Part shown: piece after piece, positions 46,292 through 57,279 of the stretch | How positions within the stretch are numbered: the first letter of the stretch is position 1 | How the letters are laid out: each line of letters starts with the position of its first letter | DNA from: Phyllostachys edulis | Lineage: Eukaryota > Streptophyta > Magnoliopsida > Poales > Poaceae | Direction: 5' to 3' | Length of the DNA stretch: 64,000 nucleotides | Assembly (NCBI GenBank): GCA_036346405.1 | Contig: CM070561.1 | Location: 3,288,834-3,352,833 of the forward strand | Translations under genes and position numbers: made by a program | Notes under the pieces: generated by a model | Database searches by the model: none | Seen by the model: only the letters and a program-made list of their open reading frames with translations | What the model was told of the DNA's origin: nothing

Positions 46292-46589
46292 CTAAAAGAT
46301 AGCAAAATCGAAAGAAAGAAAAAACTCTGATCACTTGCTAGTAACCAGCAGCAAACAAAATTAAGATTACCGATCGTGTATGAAAATGGATGATTAACTA
46401 GGCACAATTTTGTGATTGTCTGAATTGGTTTGTGACGAAACATTTTGGAATGCTGTTTATCTTGCGCTCGCCTAGCTGCGCCACCTAGCTAGCTTCTCTC
46501 ACTCGCACGCCGGTAGCTGCCGTCTCCCATATGTACTGTAGCTTGAAAACTCAACTCGACTTTCAGTGTCGTCTCCAACCGATGGAGGA
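46292..46589 (-). other. Intron 1 or 5' flank of the P450 up to the copia stack
   Basis: The 3' splice site of the missing intron is visible on the minus strand as CTATCTTTTAG at 46292-46302. No exon for the N-terminal anchor (Pro-rich hinge, hydrophobic stretch) is seen here. The sequence ends at truncated Cop2B LTR DNA. Confidence 0.6.
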
Positions 46590-46748
46590 TATGTTTACAA
46601 TAAAACTCTTATTCTTCCTATAGACTATAGGAATATATTTATAATGGTACATAAGAGACTCTATGTAAGAGTAGGACTATTAGTTAGAGTAGAAAAACAA
46701 ATTTCATATCACACTCAAACTTAATTTGCATCAAATTCAAACTCAACA
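46590..46748 (-). repeat. Truncated 3' LTR of Cop2B
   Basis: It matches Cop2A LTR sequence from ATGTTTACAAT to the right end ACTCAACA. The first 90 bp or so of the LTR is absent. The polypurine tract TAAGGTGAAGG (minus strand) follows. Confidence 0.8.
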
Positions 46749-46925
46749 ACCTTCACCTTAAGACGAATTCCTCCTGTAGCCGAAACAAAACGTGATCTCC
46801 TCGAAACAGATTAGCATAAACAACTTGTGCGTCGAACGTCTATAGGACTACTGAACGATATATACCAACTAAGTATGAGCAAAGCTCAAACTTAGCGGTA
46901 GGAACTGATTTTGTCATCATATCAG

Positions 46926-47574
46926 CTAGATTATCATGAGTACTGATCTTAATGGCTTTAATGTCACCTTGAGCAATGACACCTCGAATGCAATGATATC
47001 AATGTGCTTCGTTCTCTCATGAAACATATGATCATTCGTAAGACAAATATCGCTTTGATTGCCGTAGAATATTGTAGTGCAAGACGTACTTTCACAAAGC
47101 TCAGTAAACAAACATCTTAGCCAAACAACTTATTTGCAAGCTTCAAAAATAGCCATATACTCGGCTTCTGTAGTGCACAAGTCAACAATAGCTTGCATAC
47201 TTGCTTTTCAACTAACGGCACATCCTCCAACAGTGGACACTTAACCAGTAAGATATCTTCTCTTATCCAAATCTCTAGTGAAATATGAGTCCACATAACC
47301 AACGATTCCATCTTTAGTCTTTCCAAACTATAAACAAGCATCAAATGTGCCCTACTAATATATGAAAATCCATTGAACTGTTTTCCAATGCTCTTTGTGA
47401 GGATTAGCCATGTATCTACTAACAACACTCAATGATCGAGAAAAAATCGATCAGGGCGAGAACATGCCATGGCATATATAAGTGAACCACCTGCGCTGGC
47501 ATATGGAACTCTAGACATGTACTCAAATTCATCATATCACTGTAGATATGACGCTAAAGAAAGTTTGAAATATG
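46926..47574 (-). pseudogene. Cop2B RNase H region
   Basis: In broken minus-strand frames the motifs RVPYASAGGSLIYAMAC and AEYMAIFEACK are seen, with the tail of RNase H (HIDI motif) near 46990. This is the copia RNase H that removes template RNA. It continues from the RT at 55149 once Cop1 is left out: the P-L-A-A codon run is split exactly at the Cop1 target site. Confidence 0.85.
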
Positions 47575-47579
47575 CAGCT

Positions 47580-47686
47580 TGTTGGAATGAGGCCTGTTCT
47601 ATTCCAAAGGGCCAACAGGCCAATATATAACATGTATAGGGTTGTCAATATGCAAAGAACACCATATACTATCAACATATCTAAGA
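47580..47686 (-). repeat. 3' LTR of Cop1
   Basis: It begins TGTTGGAATGA on the plus strand and matches 55037-55143 almost throughout, with scattered single changes. Each copy has lost the expected TG at its outer or inner end through different changes (TA in one, TC in the other, in the element's direction). Confidence 0.85.
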
Positions 47687-47829
47687 CCCTCCTCAAACTC
47701 ATAATGGATCAACAACACTGAGTTTGAAAAGGTAAAAGCTATGTTGAACTCTAGTTTGTCCTTGGTGAAGAAATCTGCTAACTGAAACTTCGAAGACACA
47801 TACTGAAGATCAATAACTTGGTCTTGCAC

Positions 47830-49257
47830 CTACGAGCGCATATACGAAGCATCCACTCCAATGTGCTTGGTGAGCTCATGCTTCACGAGATCTTGAGCAA
47901 TGCTGATCACACCAGTACTATCAGATAAGAGATGAGTCGGTGCAGAAGCGAAAACACCGAAATCCTCAAGTAGCCATCGAAGCCAGGTGATCTCAGCTGT
48001 CAACAACGCCATGGCTCTCAACTCAGCCTCAGTGCTCGGACGGGAAACTACAGTCTGCTTCTTAATCTTCCAGGCAATCAAGGAGGAACCAAGGAAAACA
48101 TAATAGGCAGAAAGAGACCGGCAATCAGAATGATCGCTAGCCCAGGTCGCATCAGAGTACACCAGAAGCTGCAAAGAACTGGAGCGAGGAAAGAAAAGGC
48201 GACGAGTGATGGTCCCCCGAAGATATCGCAGAACACAAAGAAGATGAGTGTTGTGAAGCTGAGTGGGAGCAGGGACAAACTGACTCAGGATGTGAACTAC
48301 GTGAGAAATATCAGGGTGAGTGATCTTAAGGTAGACAAGGCTCCCGATGAAATGGCGGTAGCAAGTGGGATCCTCAAGAGGTTCACCATCAGTAGACCGA
48401 AGGTAAACACCAAGCTCTATAGGAGTATCCACCACGCGCTGATCAGTGAGACAAGTGCGAGCAATGATGTCCTAAATATACTTCTCCTGGGAGAGATAGT
48501 AGCCCTCGGGAGTAGAAGTGATCTCAATCCTAAGGAAGTAATGAAGATCGAGGACCCAAATTACACATCAAGAACTGCTCACTAAGATGCTCCTTTACAA
48601 ATGCAATGTACTGAGAGACATCTGCAGTAATGATCATATCATCTACATAGAAAAGGAGGAGCGTCTGATCCTGAGGAGAGGTGTGGACGAAGAGGGCAGG
48701 GTTGTGATCACTGGCGGAGAAGCTAGCAGCTGTGACAACATAGGAGAAGCGATCAAACCAAGCACGAGGGGCTTATTTGAGCCCATAGAGAGAGCGATGA
48801 AGGCGACACACTATACCATCAGGGGTAGAATACCCAGGGGTAGCTGCATGTAGACATCATCACGCAGCTCGCCATTGAGAAAGACATTCTTAATGTTCAA
48901 CTGAGAGATAGGCAACTATCAAACAGAGGCCACAACAAGGAGAGTGCGAACAGTGGTCATGTGAGCAACAGGGACAAAGATTTCATCGTAGTCATGACCA
49001 TGCTCCTGCTGAAAACCACGTGCCACAAGACGAGCCTTGTAGCGCCCAAGGGAACCATCCAAGCGGGCCTTGATCTTGTACACCCACTTGCACATGATAG
49101 AAGTGACACCGTAGGTAAGGGCACAAGACCCCAAGTGCTAGTACGCTCCAAGGCAGCAATCTCATCGGATATTGCAAGCTACCACCAGGGGTGGCAAATG
49201 CCTCACGGAGATCGTGAGGCTCAGAAGAGCAAATGCATGGGCCGAGCGCTCATGTGG
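47830..49257 (-). pseudogene. Cop1 reverse transcriptase and RNase H
   Basis: RT begins at about 49134 with CKWVYKIKARLDGS and YKARLVARGFQQEHG, the copia RT entry. The catalytic box YVDDMI lies near 48630-48650. RNase H at 47830-48435 shows PDISHVVHILSQF, LVYSDATWASD, RPSTEAELRAMA and the KHIGVDASYMR end. Stops and frameshifts separate the pieces between 48436 and 48918. The solo LTR at 49258 separates RT from the integrase side. Confidence 0.85.
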
Positions 49258-50477
49258 TGTAACATCCTAATTTTTAGAGCTTTTTGAAAATTTGCAAAAA
49301 TAAAAATAACCATTTGATTTTACTAAGTTGCTAAGCTTAACTTGAAATTTTAAGAATTAAAAAGCAATTTAATATGAAATAATCAAACTTCAATTAATTC
49401 AAAGTTGGTTTATTTAATTTTTCTAGATTTTACCTGGATTTAAAGTCAAAAATATTATTTAAGTATTTTCTTGGATTTTAAAAAGGGTTTTCCTTTTTGT
49501 CCGAAGTTAAAAATAATTTATTTACAAAATTAAAAGCTAAAGTTAAGTTAAAAGTATTTTTATTAAGTTCCAAATGCTTCTAGGAATTTCTGTGTATTTT
49601 CTTAGAATTTTTGGACCCTATCTCCCAATTTCTAAAAACCTTTTTAGTTTTCTGGTATTTCTTTAATTCGAAAATGCATTTTAATCCCACCCTGTGCGCC
49701 AGCCCAGCTGCGCCCCTCCGCCCGCTCTTGTTGCTAACAGGGCCCACCAGTCAGCCTCCGCCGCCCCTTCTTCCTCGTTCCCCTCCTTTTCCCACCGTGT
49801 GCAGAAACTCCGAACCGCCATTGCTGGCCACGTAGCTCCATCCTATCCTGGGATTCCTTCGCCGTTTCTCCACGCACCAGCGAGGGTTAAAGTCCCCATT
49901 TCCCGCCGACCCCGCCCGTGCCGTCCCATCCCATCCCTTCTTCTCCACGCGGATTCACTGGAGCACACAAGTGTCGACTTGACCTCCCCGCGCGTCCTTC
50001 TCTCTCGGCATTCCCCGAGCCTATTTAAGGCAAGCACCGGGAGCGCCATGAGCCCCTCTTCCGTTTTCCCTGCTCCCCCCTCTCTCTCTCGCCCCCAGCT
50101 CACCGTGATTCAAGAATCTTCGCCGCTGGTCGAGCTCCTCGCCGCCGCCTCTAGCGCTGCTGCCAACGCCTCCTTCAGCATCACAAGATCATGGGCCACC
50201 CCGTGCGTGCCTTCTCCTCGTCCGAAGCCCCCAACGAGTTTGTTTATACTCCGCTGCAAGTTTACTTTGTTATCTTTAGCCCTGTGCGGTAAACTCTGTA
50301 AAACTAGATCATAAGGTCCTTTTTGCTACTAAGTAATATTAATTTGTCTACTTCATAGCTACTTTGTTGTGTGGATATGATTTCATCGATGTTGTAACTG
50401 TGTGAGCTAGCTACTGATCATGGGACTAGTTCAGAATACACAGAGGGTCTTGGAGTTGTATCTCCGGGGTCCTGATA
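49258..50477 (+). mobile_element. Solo LTR (1.2 kb) inside Cop1
   Basis: The LTR begins TGTAACATCCTAA and ends GGGGTCCTGATA. The flanks TGTGG (49253-49257) and GGTGG (50478-50482) match at 4 of 5 bases. The last 250 bp match, in inverted sense, the first 240 bp of the LTR at 39215. The first 400 bp match that copy's other end. The middle is a GC-rich block (49690-50220) that differs from the 39215 copy. The two copies are therefore family members with swapped or deleted interiors. Confidence 0.85.
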
Positions 50478-51496
50478 GGTGGCCTGACCGTGTGACGATC
50501 ATGAAGATCATATTTGGGAGGAGAAGGCGGAGCTGGACCCAGCAAGGACGAAGAAGAAGAACTGGGAACAGAGCCCAACAAAGACGGAGGCTCAACAAAG
50601 GAAGGAGGAGGCCGAGGATGGCGAGAGTAGTACAGAGGAAAAGGTGGAGTGTCAACAAAAGAGCGGGAAGGAGCCTCCGGCAGAGGGGGAACATGTGGAG
50701 CCGAAGGAGAGGGAGGTGAAGAAGATGGAGGATGGAGCGAAATCGTAGTGGAAGGTAGAGAGTCAGGAAAAATTAGAAAATAGATCGACTCAACAAGAGA
50801 ATCTGACCTAACTGTGGAGGAACAAGGGTAGTAAGGTCGAGACTCGTCGAAAGTGACATCTCGAGAAATCCGCATCCTGCGAGCAACAGGGTCGTAGCAA
50901 TGATAACCTTTATGCACAAGACTCTAGCCAACGAAAACACACTCAACTGACCAAGTAGTCAGTTTGGTGCGCTCACGAGGTGGAAGAAGGACGAAATATA
51001 CACAGCCAAAACTGCAAAGGTGACTGTACTCTAAAGCTCGACCAAAGAGATGGTCGACAAGAGTAGAACCCAGAAGAGCAGTGGAAGGCTGCATGTTGAT
51101 GAGAAAAACAACAGCGAAAATAGCCTCAGCCCAGAAGTAAGGGGGAACAGAAGAGGCAAGCATGAGAGCGTGAGCGGTCTCAAGCAAATGACGATGCTTA
51201 CAGTCAGAGACACCGTTATGAGCGTGAGCACCAGGACAAGAGTACTGGAGAAGGGTACCCTGCTCAGCGAGAAAACGATGCAAAGCAGTAGAAAGATACT
51301 CATTAGTAGAGTCGGCATGAAACACACGAATGGCCGAATAAAACTTAGTGCGAACCATGGTGGCAAACATCTGGTAAATAGAGAGAACCTGACTGCGAGA
51401 GGACATGAAGTAGATCCAAGTATGACGAGAATAATCATCAATAAAGATCACATAGTATCGATGACCCCTTTCAAAACGAAGGAAGCCGGACCCCAA
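50478..51496 (-). pseudogene. Cop1 integrase
   Basis: The core carries FIDDYSRHTWIYFM (first Asp) and HADSTNEY (second Asp). The third catalytic site reads NGVSDCKHRH, where copia integrases have N-G-V-A-E-R-K-H-R, so the catalytic Glu is replaced by Asp. A C-terminal part with CFGCVY-like and ISRDVTFDES motifs follows towards 50426, then a Pro/Ser-rich linker. The frame is open from 51496 to 50924. Confidence 0.85.
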
Positions 51497-51499
51497 ACA

Positions 51500-52249
51500 T
51501 CAGAGTGAACAAGATCAAAAGGACAAGTAGAAATAGAATCACTAGAGGGATAGGGAGCTGCAGCTGCTTGCCAAGCTTGCAACCCATACAATGTAAGGAG
51601 GTGTCCCCAGAAACATACCCAAGAGCATCATGGCTACTAGTGACAATAGACGCGATCCGCGAAGATGACCAATACGATGGTGCAACTAAGTGAAGGAGGT
51701 AGTGGAGGACGCGGCAAGACCAGAGATAGTGGTAGTAGCTGACTAGCTAGTGGAGACAGTGGAAGGAAGATGAAGCCAGTCGAGCTCCCAAAGACACTGC
51801 GAATCACGGTGCCGAGGGCCAGTAACAAGCAGAGTCCCTGTGCAGCGGTCCTGAACACAGCAAGAGTCAGACTCAAGAACAACACGACAGTCGTGATCAG
51901 TGATCTGACTAGCTGATATAAGCTGCATAGTAAGCTGAGGAACATGAGAGACTGCGTGAACATGAAAAGAAGAATTGGAAGGGGTGTCTCAGCCTACAAC
52001 AGGAAGATAGGTACCATCTGAAGTCTGAACAGTAGAAGGAAAAACTATGGGACACACGAAAGTGAGGTGGATAGAATCTGGTGTCATGTGAAATAAAGCA
52101 CCAGAGTCCAAGATCCATGGAGACAAGATACCTGACGAGGAAGGAGGCAGAGTCGAGGAAGACTACTGAGAAGTAAGAGCCAGACAAGCAGAACCCTAGG
52201 AGTCTGAGGACGAGCTGACACCGAGGCGCTGGAGCAGTGAGAGGAGCTG
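51500..52249 (-). pseudogene. Cop1 protease and GAG-pre-integrase region, decayed
   Basis: By position this region should hold the copia protease and the pre-integrase zinc region. Only short recognisable pieces remain across several frames (for example around 51740-52080), and there are many stops. The protease active-site motif is not intact. Confidence 0.5.
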
Positions 52250-53056
52250 CTATGTGGCGTCACCAGAGGATCCATGGCGAGAGGCACCAGCTCCTGAGTG
52301 GGAGAAACCTCTAGGGCCCTTCGGGGGACGTCCACCCCGACGACCCTGGTCCCTCCTCTGCTTGTAGCAGTCCTGATACCGGTGGCCGTCACGTTGGCAA
52401 TAGGTGCAGTGAAGACCCGCAATAGAGGCATCAACCACTGGTGCGGTGGGAGCTGCGGGAGGTATCACGGTCGGTGTTGAAGAACCAAGCAAAGGAGCAG
52501 GTGCTGAAGCAGACAAGACATCCTGCATCTGAGCCGTGCCATGACGACGAGTCTCCTCAGCACGCATACCTGTGAGGGCCTCCAACAAGCTCGGACGTGG
52601 GTGGCGAGTCAGGAGCTGAGCACACACAGTCTCGAACTCAGGCCAGAGACGCGTCGGGGAGTCATAGAGATGGTGAGTCTCCTGGTGAGCGCGGAGCTGC
52701 ACACAGCAGGGACAGGTCCGACAGACATCCGGCCCAAGAGAGTCAAGCTGATGCCACACCTCAGACATATGCTGGTAGAAGTTCTCCACGGTGGCATCGA
52801 GCTGCTGAAGAGAATATGTTTGATGAACAACTGAGAGATACATAGCATCACTCGTTGGCTGGTAGTGAGCTCGGAGGCGCTCCCACATAAGTTGTGTCGT
52901 CAGTAGCTCCGCAACGTCCATGGAGATGACCACAGGCATGCTACCCACCAAGATGGCGGTAGCAAGAGCCTCGGCATCCTGCCATCGCTCATAGGTGTGT
53001 AGCTCATACTGGTATAGCTCCAGGGGCTCCTCTAGTGCAGCATTGGCAGTCTCTTG

Positions 53057-54353
53057 CACTACTACAAAAAGGCTAATACTAGACGCCTCATCACAGACGG
53101 TTGACCAAAACCGTCTGTATTAAATACAATCACAGACGGTTTTGGTTTAGCGACCATCTGTGTTACTGACTGCGCTAAAAACCATATGTGAAGAAGTAAT
53201 ATCACAGACGGTTCGTGTTGAAAACCGTCTGTGAAGTATCACAGACGGTTCGTATTTAAAATCAGAGAGTTAGTGATTCCAAGTCATAGATGGTTTTTAA
53301 TACAAACCGTCTGTGATAAGATATATATCACAAACGGTTCGTATTAAGAATTGTCTGTGATTTGTCGTTACAGACGGTTTTTGTATGAAACCGTCTGTGA
53401 TTAGCAGCACAGGAGTTCAAAAAATTTTGAAAGCGCGCGCGGGAGGCAAAATATTTTGGCGCTGTCCTTATATATTATAGCCATCCCAGCCTTGTTTTTC
53501 ATCAGTCGCTCCCTCTCCCCTCCCCACACCGAGCTCCGACGACCACCCTCGATTCCCTGTCGTGGTTCAGCGAGGAGACACAGCCGACGACGATGAGGAG
53601 GCGGGATGCGAAGGAGCTCCTTGTCTGCCGTAGGAGGTAGACTGCCGGAAGGTACATGTATATCCCCATAACATACACAATTTGTTGGTTGTTTGTTGTA
53701 AAGAAAATTATCTTAATTTTGTGTTAAGGTCGGAGCACCGCTGGTGGTTTTCAGTCGTCTCTCCTTGCCGACGAGCTTGAGTCGAACTTGACGACATGCA
53801 AGAACAACTTGTGATATGCTGGTGAGGTACAGAGAGGAGCTCACAAGACCAATCCAAGAAGTCGATGAGTTCTTCAGGAGCTTGGAGACATAGATAGTTT
53901 CTAGCTAGTTTAACTTTGTAACTTTATTATTTTTCCCATTCAGAGGGGACGTTGTGAAACCTTTTGGTTTCCCTTTCCTATAATGTGTTTGCCATTAGAA
54001 TTTTAATTGGATTTTAGTTGTCTTGCTAGAGGTTGCATATGGAAACTACTGTCTAGCAATTGATTGGTTTGGCTCAAATCCGATTTTTTTTGCAATAAAA
54101 AAACTATCACGAGCGGTTACGAATAAGAACCGCATGATAGTATCCTGAGCGGTTCTTATTCGTAAGCGAAATGCAAATAGACTATCATGAGCGGTTACGA
54201 ACAAGAACCGCTGCGTGATAGTTCATTTTCATAAACGGTTCAAAACCGTCTATGATGACCCATGTCATCACTGACCCATAAACTCAGACGGCTCACGAAA
54301 CCGTCTGTGATGACGTTTTTGAACAGTCTGTGAAGACCTTTTTTGTAGAAGTG
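53057..54353. mobile_element. Non-autonomous CACTA (En/Spm) transposon
   Basis: The ends are CACTACTACAAAAA and its inverse TTTTTTGTAGAAGTG. The 3-bp target duplication TTG is at 53054-53056 and 54354-54356. Subterminal copies of ACAGACGGTT and its inverse crowd the first 350 bp and the last 100 bp; a second repeat type (GAGCGGTT) lies at 54110-54240. These fit the transposase-binding arrays of CACTA elements. No transposase is present. The middle holds a captured gene piece. Confidence 0.95.
53729..53893 (+). pseudogene. Captured KNOX-class homeobox gene fragment inside the CACTA element
   Basis: The sequence follows an acceptor (TTGTGTTAAG, 53719-53728). It encodes, in three frames with two shifts, KVGAPLVVFSRLS, then ADELESNL, then CDMLVRYREELTRPIQEVDE and FFRSLET before a stop. 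These pieces are collinear with the end of KNOX1 and the KNOX2 domain of class I KNOTTED1-like proteins, in which an intron falls just before V-G-A-P-P-E-V. No homeobox lies in the fragment. Decay and frame shifts show it is not a working gene. This is inference from motif order. Confidence 0.65.
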
Positions 54354-54998
54354 TTGAGCCGCCTGATTCGCACCAACAGGGAGAGCAGGCATAACAGGCA
54401 GTGTAGGGCGGGCGGATAGGGGTGCTTGCCAGTGAGATGACCCCAGAGACGTTGGCTATTGAGATGAATCCTCATGTGAACAACACACTCTCGAAAGTTC
54501 GTCCCATCGAAATGAACCGAAAGGAGCGAGATAGCAATGGAGCCGCCAGCGGAAGCCATCTGGAGCAGAGAGGTGGTGTAGATGTCGAGGTTCGGGGTTG
54601 GAGAAGCTGGATCGGGAGCCAGGATGGCCGAAAGCGATCGGTCCGGCGGATCAGATATACCCAGATCGAGCCATAGCAGCAAAGAATTAAAACAGGGTTG
54701 TCAATATCGAATCGGTCAGTAGCAGCGATTTAGGCGATAATAGTATTTGGGCAAAGAACAAATGAGCTCGGCGCCAGAGCTTCGTATGTGTCTGAAGCCG
54801 GATCTAGTGACAGGAAGCCCGGATCCAGCGGCGGGGAGGACATCGGTGGCAGGATCCGGCGATGGCGCACTGGATTTGGGTGACGACACACGCGATTTGG
54901 CGAAGCTTCGGTGTTGGAGCAAAAACAAAGGAGGGGGTGCAGCGGAAGAAGCAACGTAGAGGAGGGCACGACAAGGGTGACGGCGGCGGCGACAAACA

Positions 54999-55036
54999 CT
55001 AACCCTAACCCTAACCCTAACCCTGCTCTAATACCA
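54999..55036 (-). promoter_or_regulatory. Cop1 primer-binding site preceded by telomere-like hexamers
   Basis: On the minus strand TGGTATTAGAGC (55025-55036) matches the usual initiator Met-tRNA site TGGTATCAGAGC with one change. Directly after it are about four TTAGGG hexamers (54999-55024), unlike the plant telomere heptamer TTTAGGG. Confidence 0.85.
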
Positions 55037-55143
55037 TGTTGGAATGAACCTTGTTCTATTCCAAAGGGCCAACAAGCCAATATATAACATGTACAGGGTT
55101 GTCAATATGCAAAGAACACCATACACTATCGACATATCTAATA
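55037..55143 (-). repeat. 5' LTR of Cop1
   Basis: It begins TGTTGGAATGA on the plus strand beside the primer site. The outer edge at 55143 is set by comparison with the 3' LTR and by the CAACT target copy. Confidence 0.85.
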
Positions 55144-55148
55144 CAACT

Positions 55149-56205
55149 AACGGAGTATTCACTGATTTGGCCTTATGCATGTTAAGGCGACGAAAAACGT
55201 TATCAATATACCCTTTCTAACATAGGTATAATTTTTCAAACCGTCTATCTTTGGTAATTTTCATACCATGCAGTGACAGAGCTTCAAACAAATTATAGAG
55301 GGGGCTAGCCTCGAGAGAATTACAAACTGAATACGATAGAAAGTGCATATTAATAGCATAATTTCCTTAGAGTTTAGCAAAGTGCAGTAGGGGCCCTCGT
55401 CTAGTCTGAATTGCACTAATTAAGCTCTGCCAATGCCTACAACCTAATATATGCCATAACCATCATGTGAATTACGTATATAGATTCATCGAGAGTATAC
55501 GTGCATGCTTGCGTATATACCATCATCGAGAGTATACGTGCATGCGTATAGATATATATTACGTATGCATACATGGTGTTCAAAAAATTCTAAAATGATG
55601 TGGGGCCACTACCCATGTTGGCCTAGCTTATGCTCCGTCCCTGATGCCAAGAATCTTCTTTGTTGCACCGAGATCCTTTATCTCAAATTCACTGCTCAAT
55701 TGTACATTCAACTTTGAAAGTATGCCTTGTCTTTTGCAGCAATCAGCATATCATCAACATATAGGAGCAAATAAATAGTTGAACCATTAACAGTCTTCAA
55801 ATAAACACAACCATCATAATCGAATCTTTTGAAATCCTAAGAGATTATAAACGAGTCAAATCTCTTGTACCACTATTTATGTGATTGCTTTAGACCATGA
55901 AGAGATTTCTTCAACTTGTAAGTATAATTCTCCTTTCCCGGAAAGACAAAACATTCTAGTTGCTCCACATAAATATCTTCCTCCAATTCCCCATGTAAGA
56001 ACACAGTTTTCACATCCAATTGTTCAAATTCATAATCATGCATAACCACTGTGTTGAGTAAAGTACGAATGGAACTATGATTCGCAACTGAGGAAAAGGC
56101 ATCTTTGATATCAATACCTAGAATTTAGGTGTATCCTTTAGAAACGAGCCTTGTATTGTACTTAATATCTTCGGTTGGTGAAATGTCTTCTTTGTTCTTG
56201 AACAT
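55149..56205 (-). pseudogene. Cop2B reverse transcriptase
   Basis: Read on the minus strand in several frames: TRLVSKGY near the start, FEQLDVKTVFLHGELEEDIY (motif A), ECFVFPGKENYTYKLKKSLH, SFIISQDFKRFDYDGCVY and LLLYVDDMLIAAKDKAY. The catalytic Y-V-D-D is intact at about 55751-55762. The region ends in GYIDNVFRRLNMHKAKSVNT at the Cop1 target site. Stops are scattered through it. Confidence 0.88.
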
Positions 56206-57274
56206 CTATTTGTAGCGAATAGACTTCTTGTTAATTATCAACTTGACTAGCTCACAAGTGTCATTCTTCTCAAGAGATTGCATATCATCATGCATGACAG
56301 CCATCCATCTCTCTAAATCAATAGAAGAGATAGAATTTGAATACGTGGAAGGTTCTGCAGTACCATCAATTTCTTCTGCCACATTCAAAGCATAAGCAAT
56401 AACAACAGCTTGTGCAATCAATCTCTTCGGAGCTTGAATATTCCTTTTAAGTCTGTCGGCTTCAATGGAACGTTGTGGTGGTTGAAAGACAACATGAACA
56501 TCCCATATGTTTTCCTTTTCAGCTTCTGGTGTAGATTCTGAATCAATAACATGTTCCACTAACACACATGATTTCTGCGGCTTCTCAACAGGAACATCAA
56601 TATATGGTTTATCTTGCAACATAACAGATTCATCAAAACTAACACTTCTACTAATAACCACATTTCTAGTTTCGGGATTCCACAATTTATATCGCTTCAC
56701 ACCAGTTTTATAACTAAGGAAAATACACTTTGCGACTCTAGGATCTAATTTACCATTGTTAACATGAGCATAACCGGGGCATCCAAATATTCTCAAGTTT
56801 GAATAATCTGCTAGAGAACTAGACCATACCTCAATTGAAGTCTTCTTATCAATTGACAAGTTGGGTGGCCGATCGATCAAATAATAAGCAATGGACGTGG
56901 CTTCAGCCCAATAACTTATAGATAAGTCGGAGTTAGATAACATGCAACATACATTTTCCATAATGATTCTATTCATGCGTTTGGTTACACCATTTTATTG
57001 AGGAGTACCTGAGACAGTATAATGTCTCACAATGCCATCTGATCTGCATAAAGCTTCAAATTCTCCAAAACAGAACTACAAGCCTTTATCAGTACGTAGA
57101 TTCTTGACACACTTGTCAATTTGCTTTTCAATCATAATATTCTACTTTTTGAATGTCTTGAACACATCTGATTTATGTTTCATGAAATATGGCCAAACTC
57201 TTCTTGAATAATCATCAATGATAGTCAACATATAGTCAACACTCCAAGGGACAGAACGCGGGATTGTCCCCACA
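56206..57274 (-). pseudogene. Cop2B integrase (core and C-terminal region)
   Basis: The core reads YMLTIIDDYSRRVWPYFM (first Asp) in 57142-57240. It is followed in broken frames by LRTD and GVTKRMNRIIMENV, where the usual catalytic Glu motif N-G-V-A-E-R-M-N-R has Thr-Lys in place of Ala-Glu. A longer open frame (56206-56976) then holds YWAEATSIAYYLIDRPP, FGCPGYAHV, the C-terminal part, and the start of RT. Integrase would join the cDNA to host DNA; this copy should be inactive. Confidence 0.85.
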
Positions 57275-57279
57275 AATAA

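Larger units (their letters stand above)
52250..54559 (-). pseudogene. Cop1 gag, split by a CACTA element
   Basis: The start at 54559 gives MASAGGS and a conserved copia gag opening with FDGTNFREC and W-G-H-L. The CACTA element (53057-54353) interrupts it; the two sides rejoin through an A-A-Q-E-T-A-N-A-A run. The rest (52250-53053) reads LYQYELHTYERWQDAEALA, VHQTYSLQQLDATVENFY and a CCHC zinc knuckle CTYCQRDGHRYQDC near the C-terminus, which binds nucleic acid. There is one frame change just before the insertion point. Confidence 0.88.
47580..55143 (-). mobile_element. Ty1/copia element Cop1 with very short (107 bp) LTRs
   Basis: LTRs at 47580-47686 and 55037-55143 are near-identical. CAGCT at 47575-47579 and CAACT at 55144-55148 form a 5-bp target duplication with one change. 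The host Cop2B RT frame is split at this point. The primer site (TGGTATTAGAGC, minus strand) abuts the 5' LTR. The polypurine tract TTTGAGGAGG (minus) abuts the 3' LTR at about 47687. Gag, protease, integrase, RT and RNase H are all present but decayed. Two further insertions lie within it. Confidence 0.9.

Noticed and set aside
49690..50220. GC-rich middle of the 49258-50477 LTR as a captured exon
   Set aside because: The 206-codon frame is Ser/Pro-rich with no domain, and a promoter role within the LTR is the simpler reading.
54999..55024. Interstitial telomere
   Set aside because: Only about four TTAGGG units, not the plant TTTAGGG type, and fixed beside a retrotransposon primer site.
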